Under the pieces are notes generated by a model. That model searched no databases. It was not told where the DNA came from and saw only the letters and a list, made by a program, of their open reading frames with translations. Positions 17,961 to 26,311 of a DNA stretch of 64,000 bases are shown here, in pieces. The translations under genes and the position numbers were made by a program. Position 1 is the stretch's first letter; each line of letters opens with the position of its first letter. Source of the DNA: Rossellomorea marisflavi (GTDB lineage Bacteria; Bacillota; Bacilli; Bacillales; Bacillaceae_B); NCBI RefSeq assembly GCF_001274775.1, contig NZ_LGUE01000004.1, positions 975,147 through 1,039,146 on the forward strand. The letters are read 5' to 3'.

Positions 17961-18527
17961 TTACATGAGGATGCTCTGAACGAGGCTTGTCTTCAAGCTA
18001 TCATAGACTTCCTGCCAGATGGTCCTGTCTGTTGAGTAAAGATTCCCCAGTCGTTGAATCATCTCTTTTTTCCTTAATGGAAAGTCCTCATGATCCCTTG
18101 GAGGCAGTTTGGCGTTCTCATCATCTACGACTTTCTTCACCAAAGGAGCCCTCGGTCCCCAAACCATGCGTTCCTTTCCTTCTTCATCAATAAAGATGAA
18201 AATCGGAATCGAACGTGACGTCCCATTCGTGAGATACTGATCCATGAGTTCTAGGTTTTCATCCCTCAAGATCATCTTCACCTCGATATTCGCTGCTTCA
18301 GCAAGCTTAAGGAGGATTGGAATATTGACCATGGCATCTCCGCACCAGTCTTCCGTAATGGCGATCACTTTAAGGGAATGCTCCCCGATCCGCTCCAGCA
18401 GCTCGCGGTCCTCTTCAGGGATCGAGAACTTCTCGAGGATCGAAGCCGTCCGTTCTTTGTTTTCCTTCATATATTCTAAATAGGCGTCCGATGACATCGC
18501 CTTTTGATACCACTGCATCAAGTCCAT
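17961..18527 (-). CDS. Thioredoxin-fold protein with WCGDA active-site variant
   Basis: 188 residues from the ATG at 18527, which is preceded by AAGGAGG at 8 nt; 41 upstream codons are discarded. A thioredoxin-like fold begins near residue 50 (KVIAITEDWCGDAMVNIP), with a single active-site cysteine C62 and Asp-Ala where CXXC would carry the second cysteine. A cis-Pro equivalent occurs in SIPIFIFID. This family is common in Bacillus as 'thioredoxin family protein'. The lone Cys argues against dithiol exchange; monothiol, peroxide or bacillithiol-linked chemistry is possible but unproven. Confidence 0.78.
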   Translation of the reverse strand: MDLMQWYQKAMSSDAYLEYMKENKERTASILEKFSIPEEDRELLERIGEHSLKVIAITEDWCGDAMVNIPILLKLAEAANIEVKMILRDENLELMDQYLTNGTSRSIPIFIFIDEEGKERMVWGPRAPLVKKVVDDENAKLPPRDHEDFPLRKKEMIQRLGNLYSTDRTIWQEVYDSLKTSLVQSILM

Positions 18528-18657
18528 AAAATGTTCCTCCTTCAGCCGGCATAGCGAGAAATAAATTGTCTCATTATGCCTATAAGCATATAATATAAGA
18601 AAATGCGAGATAAGGGTAGATTTATTATTGTCCAGTTCACTTTTGTTCACATGTAGA

Positions 18658-18673
18658 CAGTATTCGAATACTG
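18658..18673. promoter_or_regulatory. Perfect 16-bp palindrome CAGTATTCGAATACTG
   Basis: Fully symmetrical 8+8 palindrome ~130 bp upstream of the thioredoxin-fold gene start. It does not fit the Bacillus LexA consensus. Possibly a transcription factor operator; no regulator can be named. Confidence 0.4.
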
Positions 18674-18911
18674 CCCCATTTTTCTAGGGGTCCAGGAAAA
18701 TATTCTCACCCTTTTCACCACCCTGTATACCAAATTACGGTAAAAACACCTTGACATAACAATGTCCATCCACTACATTTATTTTTGGCGACACCTGTCA
18801 TTCCGTTCCAGGCGAAAAAAAAAGAATAGCGCGTGGCTACCCGATTTTCGGTACTCCAGAGGGTGAATGGGTCAAGAAGAGAAGTATCCCCGATACATCT
18901 TTCCTGTACAG

Positions 18912-18934
18912 AAAAAAAGCTGACTCATCGTCAG
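18912..18934 (-). terminator. Intrinsic terminator of the DUF4257/52-residue unit
   Basis: Minus-strand CTGAC-GATGA-GTCAG followed by CTTTTTTTC, just past the stop of the 52-residue ORF. Confidence 0.8.
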
Positions 18935-18944
18935 TGGTTGATTC

Positions 18945-19103
18945 TCACACATTTTGAGACTTCCCTAATATTTGTGCCACTTTTTTGTAGTAGTAGTTCA
19001 GCTCGACCAGGTTATCTGCCTCCTTCAGCCGTTCTAGATACTGCTGGGCTTTGGCATACTGCTCAGGTGGCAGCTCAACCTTGATTCTTTTGTTCTTCCA
19101 CAT
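18945..19103 (-). CDS. Small helical protein (52 aa), paralogous to the 51-aa ORF at 19605
   Basis: A 52-residue frame from the ATG at 19103 to TGA at 18945, overlapping the end of the DUF4257 gene by 29 bp, so it is probably coupled to it. It is basic and amphipathic: QYAKAQQYLERLKEAD, then NYYYKKVAQILGKS. Over about 43 ungapped positions it shares roughly 13 identities with the divergently transcribed 51-residue ORF, ending in the same YY..(A/K)QIL.K pattern. Its terminator lies directly downstream. Function unknown. The clean terminator, overlap and homology support it being real; its own ribosome binding site is weak. Confidence 0.65.
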   Translation of the reverse strand: MWKNKRIKVELPPEQYAKAQQYLERLKEADNLVELNYYYKKVAQILGKSQNV

Positions 19104-19503
19104 CGTCAACAGGTTTCACCTCATTATGATTTGAAGATCCTCCCTTAGAGGTCAGTTCGAGCTGATAATGAGATAGCTCTTGAATATAAGACGCCTTCGT
19201 CTCTGCAAGATTTTGTTCGATTTTTCGCGTGATGACGGAACTTCCCCCGATTCCCGATAATAAACTGATATAGATGATATACCAGACCGGGACTGTATCA
19301 ACAACTGGCAGCACGGATATGAATCCGGCCAATACCCCGATGATGATGTCCTTGACCGAACCAAACACATAGTGTTTCTCACCCTGGTCATCGATGAATT
19401 TCCGTGGGAAAGTGAAATGGCCATTCTTGAATACCAGGATATGCCCCAAGCCTCCAATACCACCCATCAACATTGGTAACAGAATCACTTCGATTATGGA
19501 CAT
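19075..19503 (-). CDS. DUF4257-like membrane protein
   Basis: 142 residues from ATG 19503, with GAGGGTGG just upstream. Three hydrophobic helices (about 3-22, 50-68, 73-93) rich in Gly are followed by a charged cytoplasmic tail with predicted coiled character (RKIEQNLAETKASYIQELSHYQ). The arrangement recalls DUF4257 proteins of Bacillus; function is unknown. It precedes and overlaps the 52-residue ORF and shares a short divergent promoter region (19504-19604) with the 51-residue ORF. Confidence 0.62.
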   Translation of the reverse strand: MSIIEVILLPMLMGGIGGLGHILVFKNGHFTFPRKFIDDQGEKHYVFGSVKDIIIGVLAGFISVLPVVDTVPVWYIIYISLLSGIGGSSVITRKIEQNLAETKASYIQELSHYQLELTSKGGSSNHNEVKPVDDVEEQKNQG

Positions 19504-19604
19504 TCTATCCACCCTCTGGAATCATTTACTATTATTATATTTTATTTACAGAAAATTCAGAATAAGCAATTGGACGCAATTTTGTCCATCAAAGGAGCAG
19601 GAAA

Positions 19605-19760
19605 ATGAGGAAAATCGTGATGAAAGTCTCGTCTGTCGACAAACTTCGATTCCAAAACTATATGATGCACTTAAAACGGGCAGAATCCAAAATCGAAGCC
19701 GATACGTATTACCGTCTCGCCAAGCAGATCCTCGAAAAGGCCAAACGAAACAACAAGTGA
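19605..19760 (+). CDS. Small basic helical protein (51 aa), paralogous to the 52-aa ORF at 18945
   Basis: 51 residues with an excellent ribosome binding site (AAAGGAG at 7 nt). The protein is basic and predicted helical: KLRFQNYMMHLKRAES, then ADTYYRLAKQILEKAKR. It aligns without gaps to the 52-residue protein encoded divergently beyond the DUF4257 gene. Too short for a confident family; perhaps a small adaptor or regulator. No terminator is obvious downstream. Confidence 0.65.
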   Translation: MRKIVMKVSSVDKLRFQNYMMHLKRAESKIEADTYYRLAKQILEKAKRNNK

Positions 19761-20052
19761 TGCTGACGCATGAATTTATCGCGCTCTGACCCGGAGCACC
19801 ATAACTTGATGCGTCACCTGCACTCTACACTATCCTATTCACCCCAGACTCGTCTCATAACCTACACCTTCCCCCACCCTCGCATTACACCCTGAGAAAA
19901 CGTCCAAGGAGCAACAACAATCCACCCAACCAAAAAGCCCCCGCAACATGCAGGGACCCTCCAACTTGCCACATCCTGAACATTCAAACCAAGAAGGCAG
20001 CATCTTCACCTATACATAGACAGCTCGATGAAATCCATTCCCCTTCCACTCC

Positions 20053-20690
20053 CACATTCAGAACCAAAGAGTGCATTGAAGCGAAAGGCGCTTGACTCCA
20101 GCGGAATAGGAGGAGTGGCGAGACCCCGCAGGCACGAGGAGGCTCGACACCCTCCCCGCAGGAAAGCAAGCGCCTGCAGTGAAAAGGAACGGTCCACATA
20201 CTACCACTTACTTATTAAGAATCGGAAATACAAACTCCATCCTCAATACGACCCGCAAGATCCGATGCCATCCCCCACCTCCAATCCACATTCAGAACCA
20301 AAGAGTGCATTGAAGCGGAAGGCGCTTGACTCCAGCGGAATAGGAGGAGTGGCGAGACCCCGCAGGCACGAGGAGGCTCGACACCCTCCCCGCAGGAAAG
20401 CAAGCGCCTGCAGCGAAAAGGAACGGTCCACATTCTACCACTTACTTATTAAGAATCGAAAATACAAACTCCATCCTCAATACGACCCGCAAGATCCGAT
20501 GCCATCCCCCACCTCCAATCCACATTCAGAACCAAAGAGTGCATTGAAGCGGAAGGCGCTTGACTCCAGCGGAAAAGGAGGAGTGACGAGACCCCGCAGG
20601 CACGAGGAGGCTCGACACCCTCCCCGCGGAAAGCAAGCGCCTGCAGCGTAAAGGAACGGTCCATATACTATCACTTACTTATTAAGAATA
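20053..20690. repeat. Three tandem copies of a 234-bp repeat containing a palindromic core
   Basis: The motif CACATTCAGAACCAAAG begins at 20053, 20287 and 20521, giving two exact periods of 234 bp. Each unit holds a ~90-bp core with inverted termini AGGCGCTTG / CAAGCGCCT (20086-20175 in the first copy) and internal GCGAGACCCCGCAGGC and GAGGCTCG. The core is followed by a linker ending in TTACTTATTAAGAAT. Copies differ at only a few bases; the third lacks the last part of the linker. A divergent single core lies at 5738-5830. It resembles palindromic intergenic repeats common in Bacillaceae. Confidence 0.9.
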
Positions 20691-20702
20691 GGAAATGCAC
20701 AA

Positions 20703-20760
20703 CAAAAAATCCGAACGACCACCACCCCCAATAAGAGGATCGCCTGTCGTTCGGATTTGT
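20703..20760 (-). terminator. Intrinsic terminator of gatCAB
   Basis: AAATCCGAACGAC...GTCGTTCGGATTT hairpin with a 26-nt loop, followed by TTTTG on the minus strand. Confidence 0.85.
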
Positions 20761-20779
20761 CTACTAGCATATGAATCAC

Positions 20780-22210
20780 TTAGCGTTTCTTGATCTCCTG
20801 CAAGAGAAGCTTATTGACCATCGGCGGATTCGCCTGACCCTTAGTCGCCTTCATGATCTGGCCGACAAGGAATCCAATCGCACGATCCTTACCGTTCTTG
20901 AAGTCCTCGATGGACTGTGGATTCGCATCCAGCGTTTCCGTCACGATCTTGAGGAGGGCACCCTCATCGGAGATTTGAACAAGTCCCTTCTCCTTCACGA
21001 TCACTTCTGGATCTCCACCGTTTTCCACAAGCTCCTTGAACACTTTCTTCGCGATCTTGGAAGAAATCGTCCCCTTCTCGATCAAGCTGATCATTCCAGC
21101 AAGACCTTCAGGTGTCAAAGCGATATCGCTGAGCTCTTTTTGCTGTGCATTCAGGTAAGCAGAAACCTCACCCATGAGCCAGTTGGACGCCTGCTTCGAG
21201 TCTGCACCCTTGGCGACAGTCGCTTCGAAGAAGTCGGACATTTCCTTCGTGAGCGTCAACACCATGGCATCGTATGCCGGCAGTCCCATGTCTTCGACGT
21301 AGCGCTTCTTACGTGCGTCTGGAAGCTCAGGGATCTCGGCGCGGATGCGGTCCATCCACTCTTGGTCGATATGAAGGTTCAATAGATCCGGTTCCGGGAA
21401 GTAACGATAGTCATCTGATCCTTCCTTGACACGCATGAGGAGGGTTTTACCCGTCGATTCATCGAATCGGCGCGTCTCCTGCTCGATGATGCCTCCTGAA
21501 AGAAGGACTTTCTCCTGGCGAACTACTTCATGCTCAAGACCCTTCTTGACGAAGTTGAATGAGTTCAGGTTCTTAAGCTCTGCTTTTGTACCGAATTTCT
21601 CCTGACCGATCGGACGGAGGGAGATGTTCGCATCGCAGCGGAGAGATCCTTCTTCCATCTTACAGTCGGAAACACCGGTGTATTGGATGATGGATTTCAG
21701 CTTTTCAAGATAGGCATAGGCCTCTTCCGGTGTACGGATATCAGGCTCGGATACGATCTCGATAAGGGGAGTACCCTGACGGTTGTAGTCGACGAGTGAA
21801 TAGCCGTCTCCTGAGTGAGTCAGTTTACCGGCATCTTCTTCAAGGTGAAGTCGGGTGATACCGATGCGCTTCTTCTCGCCGTTCACTTCGATTTCGATCC
21901 AGCCGTTTTCACCGATCGGCTTGTCGAACTGGGAAATCTGGTAGGCTTTCGGATTATCAGGATAGAAGTAGTTCTTTCGGTCGAACTTCGTATCCGTGGC
22001 GATTTCACAGTTGAGGGCCATGGCGGCCTTCATGCCGAATTCGATCGCGCGCTTGTTGACCACGGGAAGGACACCCGGGTAGCCAAGGTCGATGACATTC
22101 GTATTCGTATTCGGATCGGCACCGAAATGGTTCGGAGCCGGAGAGAACATTTTACTGTCCGTCTTCAATTCTACGTGGACTTCAAGTCCGATTATCGTTT
22201 CAAAGTTCAT
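20780..22210 (-). CDS. gatB: Asp-tRNA(Asn)/Glu-tRNA(Gln) amidotransferase subunit GatB
   Basis: 476 residues. GatB binds the misacylated tRNA and phosphorylates the side chain before amidation. Recognisable are the N-terminal [22 protein letters not shown], the ATP/Mg site region ([14 protein letters not shown], with [11 protein letters not shown]) and the C-terminal helical/YqeY tail ([16 protein letters not shown]). It is the last gene of gatCAB, 15 nt after gatA. It allows Gln and/or Asn tRNA charging by the indirect pathway. Confidence 0.96.
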   Translation of the reverse strand: MNFETIIGLEVHVELKTDSKMFSPAPNHFGADPNTNTNVIDLGYPGVLPVVNKRAIEFGMKAAMALNCEIATDTKFDRKNYFYPDNPKAYQISQFDKPIGENGWIEIEVNGEKKRIGITRLHLEEDAGKLTHSGDGYSLVDYNRQGTPLIEIVSEPDIRTPEEAYAYLEKLKSIIQYTGVSDCKMEEGSLRCDANISLRPIGQEKFGTKAELKNLNSFNFVKKGLEHEVVRQEKVLLSGGIIEQETRRFDESTGKTLLMRVKEGSDDYRYFPEPDLLNLHIDQEWMDRIRAEIPELPDARKKRYVEDMGLPAYDAMVLTLTKEMSDFFEATVAKGADSKQASNWLMGEVSAYLNAQQKELSDIALTPEGLAGMISLIEKGTISSKIAKKVFKELVENGGDPEVIVKEKGLVQISDEGALLKIVTETLDANPQSIEDFKNGKDRAIGFLVGQIMKATKGQANPPMVNKLLLQEIKKR

Positions 22211-22224
22211 CTTCTATTCCCCCC

Positions 22225-23685
22225 TTACAGTTGTGGTCTTTTTTTATGGAAGTCCGTTGCCTGTTCGAATGCATGGGCAACGCGATAAATGGTGCTTTCG
22301 TCGAAATGCTTTCCGATGATCTGAAGACCGAGCGGAAGACCTGTTGAAGAGAAGCCGCATGGGACAGAAATCCCTGGCACTCCTGCAAGGTTCACGGGAA
22401 TCGTCAGGATATCGTTGGCATACATGGTGAGTGGATCGTCGATCTTTTCACCGATTTTGAATGCAGGTGTCGGTGTCGTAGGCCCAAGGATGACATCGAA
22501 TTTCTCGAATACATCTTCGAAATCCTTCTTGATCAGCGTACGCGCCTGCTGTGCTTTTTTGTAATATGCATCATAGTAACCGGAGCTGAGGGCGAATGTT
22601 CCGAGCATGATCCTTCTCTTCACTTCGTCCCCGAAGCCTTCAGCACGGGTTTTCTTGTAAAGGTCTAGGAGATTCTCTGCATTCGGTGAGCGGTAGCCGT
22701 AGCGCACGCCGTCGAAGCGGGCAAGGTTCGCAGATGCTTCAGATGATGCAAGAAGATAGTAGGTTGCCACACCGTATTTTGAATGCGGAAGGGATACTTC
22801 TTCCCACGATGCTCCAAGTCCTTCTAGGACCTTCAAGGAAGCAAGGACCGCCTGACGTGCTTCTTCCCCAACGCCTTCTCCGAGATATTCTTTCGGAACG
22901 GCGATCTTAAGGCCTTTCACATCTCCTGTGAGGGCAGCGGCATAATTCGGTACTTCCACGTTTGCAGAGGTAGAGTCATTGGCATCCACGCCTGCAATCG
23001 CCTGAAGGAGATACGCATTGTCTTCTACGTTCCTTGTGATCGGTCCGATCTGGTCAAGGGATGAAGCGAACGCGATCAGTCCGAAACGGGACACGCGGCC
23101 ATAAGTCGGTTTCAACCCTACTGTACCTGTGAAAGCGGCCGGCTGGCGGATCGATCCACCTGTGTCGGAACCAAGGGAGAATGGCACTTCGCCTGCAGCA
23201 ACAGACGCAGCGGATCCACCTGAAGAACCACCTGGTACCGTGTCAAGATTCCAAGGGTTGCTTGTCTTTTGGTAGCCGGAGTTTTCAGTGGAAGAACCCA
23301 TGGCGAACTCATCCATATTCAGTTTCCCGATCGTGATGGTTTCGGCTGTATGTAATTTATTCATGACCGTTGCATCATAGATTGGATCGAAGTTCTCAAG
23401 GATCTTACTTCCGGATGTCGTACGAAGGTCTTTCGTTACGATATTATCCTTGATCCCGATCGGCATACCGAATAGAAGGCCTTTGCTTTCATCCGTGCCG
23501 AGTTTTTCATCTAGGGCTTTTGCTTTATTCCGTGCATTCTCTTCATCAAATGTGAGGAATGCCTTCACTTTATCTTCTACGTCGCCGATACGCTTGTAGG
23601 ATTCGCTTACGAGATCCGTTACCGAAACTTCCTTCTTATGAAGAAGTTCGTGCAGTTCTGATAATTTATGGTCGAATAATGACAT
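22225..23685 (-). CDS. gatA: Asp-tRNA(Asn)/Glu-tRNA(Gln) amidotransferase subunit GatA
   Basis: 486 residues; the glutaminase subunit that releases ammonia for GatB. The amidase-signature triad is intact: K79 (GIKDNI), cis-Ser S154 (PGGSSGGS, 151-158) and the nucleophile S178 ([10 protein letters not shown]). It lies between gatC and gatB, with AAGGAGG upstream of the ATG at 23685 and a spacer of only 12 nt from gatC. Confidence 0.97.
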   Translation of the reverse strand: MSLFDHKLSELHELLHKKEVSVTDLVSESYKRIGDVEDKVKAFLTFDEENARNKAKALDEKLGTDESKGLLFGMPIGIKDNIVTKDLRTTSGSKILENFDPIYDATVMNKLHTAETITIGKLNMDEFAMGSSTENSGYQKTSNPWNLDTVPGGSSGGSAASVAAGEVPFSLGSDTGGSIRQPAAFTGTVGLKPTYGRVSRFGLIAFASSLDQIGPITRNVEDNAYLLQAIAGVDANDSTSANVEVPNYAAALTGDVKGLKIAVPKEYLGEGVGEEARQAVLASLKVLEGLGASWEEVSLPHSKYGVATYYLLASSEASANLARFDGVRYGYRSPNAENLLDLYKKTRAEGFGDEVKRRIMLGTFALSSGYYDAYYKKAQQARTLIKKDFEDVFEKFDVILGPTTPTPAFKIGEKIDDPLTMYANDILTIPVNLAGVPGISVPCGFSSTGLPLGLQIIGKHFDESTIYRVAHAFEQATDFHKKRPQL

Positions 23686-23697
23686 GTGTATCCCTCC

Positions 23698-23988
23698 TTA
23701 ATCCAAGATCGATGGTACGCGTACCTGTCCGTCTTTGTGATCCGGTGCATTCTTCAATACGTCTTCGCGTGGCAGACCGGTGCCCGGCTTGTCCTCGCGC
23801 ATGACATTCTTCATATCCAGTACATGGCTTGTCGCTTCGACACTGGACGTATCCAGCTCGTTCAACTGTTCAGCGAAGCCGATGATGGCGTCAAGTTGAC
23901 CTGTGAATCGTTTTACTTCATCTTCTGTGATGGCCAGTCGTGCCAGGTGGGCAACGTGCTTCACCTGCTCTTCGGAAATTCTGGACAT
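23698..23988 (-). CDS. gatC: Asp-tRNA(Asn)/Glu-tRNA(Gln) amidotransferase subunit GatC
   Basis: 96 residues from the ATG at 23988 with GAGGTG upstream; a longer frame adding 20 residues has no family support. GatC wraps GatA and GatB and stabilises the complex. The pattern [16 protein letters not shown]...[20 protein letters not shown] is characteristic, as is the C-terminal [23 protein letters not shown]. First gene of the operon; a sigma-A-like promoter lies about 45 nt upstream. Confidence 0.95.
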   Translation of the reverse strand: MSRISEEQVKHVAHLARLAITEDEVKRFTGQLDAIIGFAEQLNELDTSSVEATSHVLDMKNVMREDKPGTGLPREDVLKNAPDHKDGQVRVPSILD

Positions 23989-24031
23989 TTTGTTCACCTC
24001 CGGGTAATTTCGAACACTTGCAATACTATTG

Positions 24032-24061
24032 ATAATACCAAAGTTCACTTTGTGAAAGCAA
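24032..24061 (-). promoter_or_regulatory. Putative sigma-A promoter of gatCAB
   Basis: Minus strand TTGCTT (24056-24061), 18-nt spacer, TATTAT (24032-24037). It precedes the gatC start by about 45 nt. Confidence 0.5.
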
Positions 24062-24204
24062 CTACAAGTCTAGGTTTGATAACGCTTAGACAGCCGTTTC
24101 CCCAAGCATTTCCTCGGTTACAAAAAAACCTCAACGATTCCATCCTGTCGAATAAAAGAGGAATCACTCGGCGATTGGACGAAATAGTGGAGGAGGTGTA
24201 TGCT

Positions 24205-24573
24205 ATGAAAATATATGAGTTCACTAAAGAATCCGGTAAAACCATAACCCGGTTCAACAGCAGCGGGGTGACGATCCACCCCCTTTTGAAGCCTGATTCA
24301 CCATTCCAGATCGGCTATTTTTATCTTGAGGCAAAGAGCGTCCTCGGAATGCATCCGGCAATGTGCGACCAAGTGCTTATGATCACGTCAGGCAATGGAT
24401 GGGTACGGGTGAAGGATGGGGAAAAGCGTCCTGTAAAAGCAGGAATGGCTGTGTATTGGAGTGAAGGTGAAGAACATGAATCAGGAACTGAAACGGGCAT
24501 GACCGCCATCGTCGCGGAAGGTTCAGACTTGGACCCTAAGCGATTCCTGTCTTCCTTTCAACCGGAGGATTAA
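24205..24573 (+). CDS. Small cupin domain protein
   Basis: 122 residues from the ATG at 24205 (GGAGGAGG upstream). The single beta-barrel cupin shows motif 1 as HPAMCDQVLMITSGNGWVRVKDGE and motif 2 as AGMAVYWSEGEEHES. The metal-ligand set is partly retained: H near 52 and the EEHES histidine near 96, although the usual HxHxxxxE is degenerate. Probably a sugar- or signal-binding cupin; substrate unknown. It is followed 20 bp later by the AbrB-type membrane protein and is probably cotranscribed with it. Confidence 0.8.
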   Translation: MKIYEFTKESGKTITRFNSSGVTIHPLLKPDSPFQIGYFYLEAKSVLGMHPAMCDQVLMITSGNGWVRVKDGEKRPVKAGMAVYWSEGEEHESGTETGMTAIVAEGSDLDPKRFLSSFQPED

Positions 24574-24593
24574 TCAAGAAAGGATCCTGTTTT

Positions 24594-25667
24594 ATGCGAA
24601 TACTTGCATCATTGATCGTCGGCTTCCTTGGCGGAGGCATATTCACTCTTCTCCACGTCCCGTTATCGTGGATGCTCGGGGCGATGGTTTCCATGTTCAT
24701 CGCGAAGAAATGGGGGAAGATCGACCTGAAATGGCCGCCCATGCTGAGGAATCTGGCCCTCGTCATCGTCGGATACTCCATCGGTCACTCTTTCAGTAAA
24801 CGGACCGTGGTGGAGATCTTCACTCAGCTCCCCACCATGCTGTTGATGACCATCTTCATCATCGTCTTCAGCATGGGGCTCGCATTCATCATCACCAAGG
24901 CGACGGGCATCAACCTGGCCTCCACCATCACGGGGAGTGTGCCGGGAGGATTGTCCCAAATGGTGGTCCTCGGGGAGGAAATGAAAAATGTGAACCTGAC
25001 GGTGGTAACGATCCTTCAGGTTGTCCGGGTCCTCAGTGTCGTATGTATCGTCCCCTTCCTCGTGTTCAGCCCCTTGCTCGGAGGCGAGGCGGCGAATACG
25101 TCAGGGGTCCCGCCGACAGATCCGGCGTCGTTCCGTTGGGGACTGCTGCTCTTTTTCGCAGTGGCTGTCATCACGGGGCTGCTGGCGAAGAAGATCCGCT
25201 TTCCCACCCCCTTCCTCCTTGGCCCGATCCTGGTGATCGGAGGATGCATGATCGGAGGGGCAGGAGTGCCGGATATGCCCGGAGTATTCATCATCCTGGC
25301 TCAGCTTTCCCTGGGGATCTATTTCAGCTTCATGCTGGATATCTCCCCTTCAAGGCAGCTGACGGCCTTCATCCTTTGGTCGGTCGTCACATCAATCGGA
25401 CTGCTAGCCTTTTCCATCGGGCTCAGCTTCCTGCTCAGCAGTTGGCATCATATCTCCTTCATGACGGCATTCATCAGCCTATCACCGGGGGGCATGGCAG
25501 AGATGGCACTGCTGGGTCACGCAGTCGGAGCCGATCTATCCATCATCACCGGGTACCATCTGTTCAGAATCCTGTTCATCCTGTTCCTCATGCCGCCAGC
25601 GCTGAAGGCGATATTCAAGCTTCCCTATTTCAAGGAATCGGACAACTCTAGAAGAGCATCTTCTTGA
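24594..25667 (+). CDS. AbrB-family (COG3180) membrane protein
   Basis: 357 residues, about ten hydrophobic helices arranged as two homologous halves, as in the 'AbrB duplication' family. Both halves carry the Gly/Pro-rich family segments (TGSVPGGLSQMVVLGEEM near 122-139 and SLSPGGMAEMALLGHAVGAD near 296-315). The name is historical, from annotations such as 'ammonia monooxygenase' or AbrB regulator. A transport role is likely, substrate unknown. Its last 20 bp overlap the 3' end of convergent yueI. Confidence 0.8.
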   Translation: MRILASLIVGFLGGGIFTLLHVPLSWMLGAMVSMFIAKKWGKIDLKWPPMLRNLALVIVGYSIGHSFSKRTVVEIFTQLPTMLLMTIFIIVFSMGLAFIITKATGINLASTITGSVPGGLSQMVVLGEEMKNVNLTVVTILQVVRVLSVVCIVPFLVFSPLLGGEAANTSGVPPTDPASFRWGLLLFFAVAVITGLLAKKIRFPTPFLLGPILVIGGCMIGGAGVPDMPGVFIILAQLSLGIYFSFMLDISPSRQLTAFILWSVVTSIGLLAFSIGLSFLLSSWHHISFMTAFISLSPGGMAEMALLGHAVGADLSIITGYHLFRILFILFLMPPALKAIFKLPYFKESDNSRRASS

Positions 25668-26088
25668 TCGAAGAGAAGATGCTCTTCTTCTTTTTGACGT
25701 CTTCCTTCTTCTTCAATGATTTTTCCTGTACAAATATCTCTTCTTTGTCGATGGCTTCGTTGTAGGCCAATACAAGCCCAACATCCGTCTCGGTCTCCAT
25801 ATTCGTCACCATGGAGAAGGAGATGTTGAATGTATCGGCAAGTTTGATGTATTTTGAGAGGAAGGTATAGCTCATTGAACCGTTCAGAAGGAGCCTGGCA
25901 TCAGGGTTCTCCTTAAGGGCTTCCTGCACTTCCTTATAGACGCCCTTCTCCCTTACCTGACTCTGCGTAAGAGCCACGACAACACGCTCGCGCAGCGACC
26001 CTAAAAACTTCCTTCTTTCATCGGGCTTCGTCTGCTTCTGCCCATATATTCCATTTTCCAAATAATCATCCATTGTCGGTTTACTCAA
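25648..26088 (-). CDS. yueI: YueI family protein (DUF1694)
   Basis: 146 residues. I choose a TTG start (26088): GGAGGTG lies 7 nt before it, and the protein then begins SKPTMDDYLENGIYG, like B. subtilis YueI. The DUF1694 core (ERRKFLGSLRERVVVALTQSQV, LLLNGSMSYTFLSKYIKLAD) occupies residues ~25-115, followed by a Lys-rich tail. Small Rossmann-like protein, function unknown. Its 3' end overlaps the abrB-like gene convergently, and a plus-strand terminator hairpin lies inside its last ~50 bp. Confidence 0.85.
   Translation of the reverse strand: MSKPTMDDYLENGIYGQKQTKPDERRKFLGSLRERVVVALTQSQVREKGVYKEVQEALKENPDARLLLNGSMSYTFLSKYIKLADTFNISFSMVTNMETETDVGLVLAYNEAIDKEEIFVQEKSLKKKEDVKKKKSIFSSIKKMLF
25650..25698 (+). 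terminator. Terminator of the AbrB-type gene, embedded in yueI coding sequence
   Basis: Perfect 15-bp arms AGAAGAGCATCTTCT / AGAAGATGCTCTTCT followed by TCTTTTT on the plus strand. The hairpin spans the overlapping stop region and doubles as codons for the lysine/isoleucine-rich YueI C-terminus. Confidence 0.88.
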
Positions 26089-26186
26089 AACCAGGCACCT
26101 CCAAACGTAATCAATCATAGGCTCTCCTACACTCTATGTTCCCATGTGTATGTTTGATAATCCTTGATTGCTTCCTTTTTGTTCAA

Positions 26187-26227
26187 AGGAAAAGGCCCGC
26201 TTCCTTTTAGGGAGCGAACCTTTTCCT
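26187..26227. terminator. Terminator-like hairpin between argF and yueI
   Basis: AGGAAAAGG...CCTTTTCCT with inner GCTTCC/GGGAGC pairing. It sits ~85 nt past the argF stop and could end the arginine operon, but the T-tract is weak on both strands. Confidence 0.45.
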
Positions 26228-26311
26228 ATCACGACGATTCATTTTATCCGATAAAGTACTGTTTTTCAATACGTTTTTTACACTTTTTGAAAGTCGCTTC
26301 AACCCGCACCG

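Larger units (their letters stand above)
18528..18944. other. Intergenic region with palindrome and promoter-like sequence
   Basis: 417 bp without a convincing gene. It carries the leader of the thioredoxin-fold gene, a perfect 16-bp palindrome (18658-18673), a plus-strand promoter-like TTGACA/TACATT pair (18751-18779) with no obvious downstream gene, and the terminator of the 52-residue ORF. Confidence 0.55.
19761..20779. other. Non-coding repeat region between the small ORF and gatB
   Basis: About 1 kb without a credible gene. It begins with a C-rich, low-complexity stretch (19761-20040), continues with three tandem 234-bp repeats and ends with the gatB terminator. Long reading frames across it on both strands are products of the repeat, whose period is divisible by three. 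Confidence 0.7.

Noticed and set aside
18833..19084. Plus-strand 83-codon frame between the thioredoxin and DUF4257 genes
   Set aside because: No ribosome binding site; it is antisense to the 52-residue ORF that has better support.
20028..20651. Plus-strand 207-residue reading frame and several ~70-residue minus-strand frames over the repeats
   Set aside because: They arise because the 234-bp repeat unit is divisible by three. They lack ribosome binding sites and contain only repeat-derived sequence.
20053..20690. Possible CRISPR array
   Set aside because: Units are 234 bp, with no short repeat/spacer alternation and no cas genes; spacers are as conserved as repeats.
23686..24204. N-terminal extension of the cupin frame running back through the gatC region
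   Set aside because: It is antisense to gatC. The cupin fold and a strong ribosome binding site begin at 24205.
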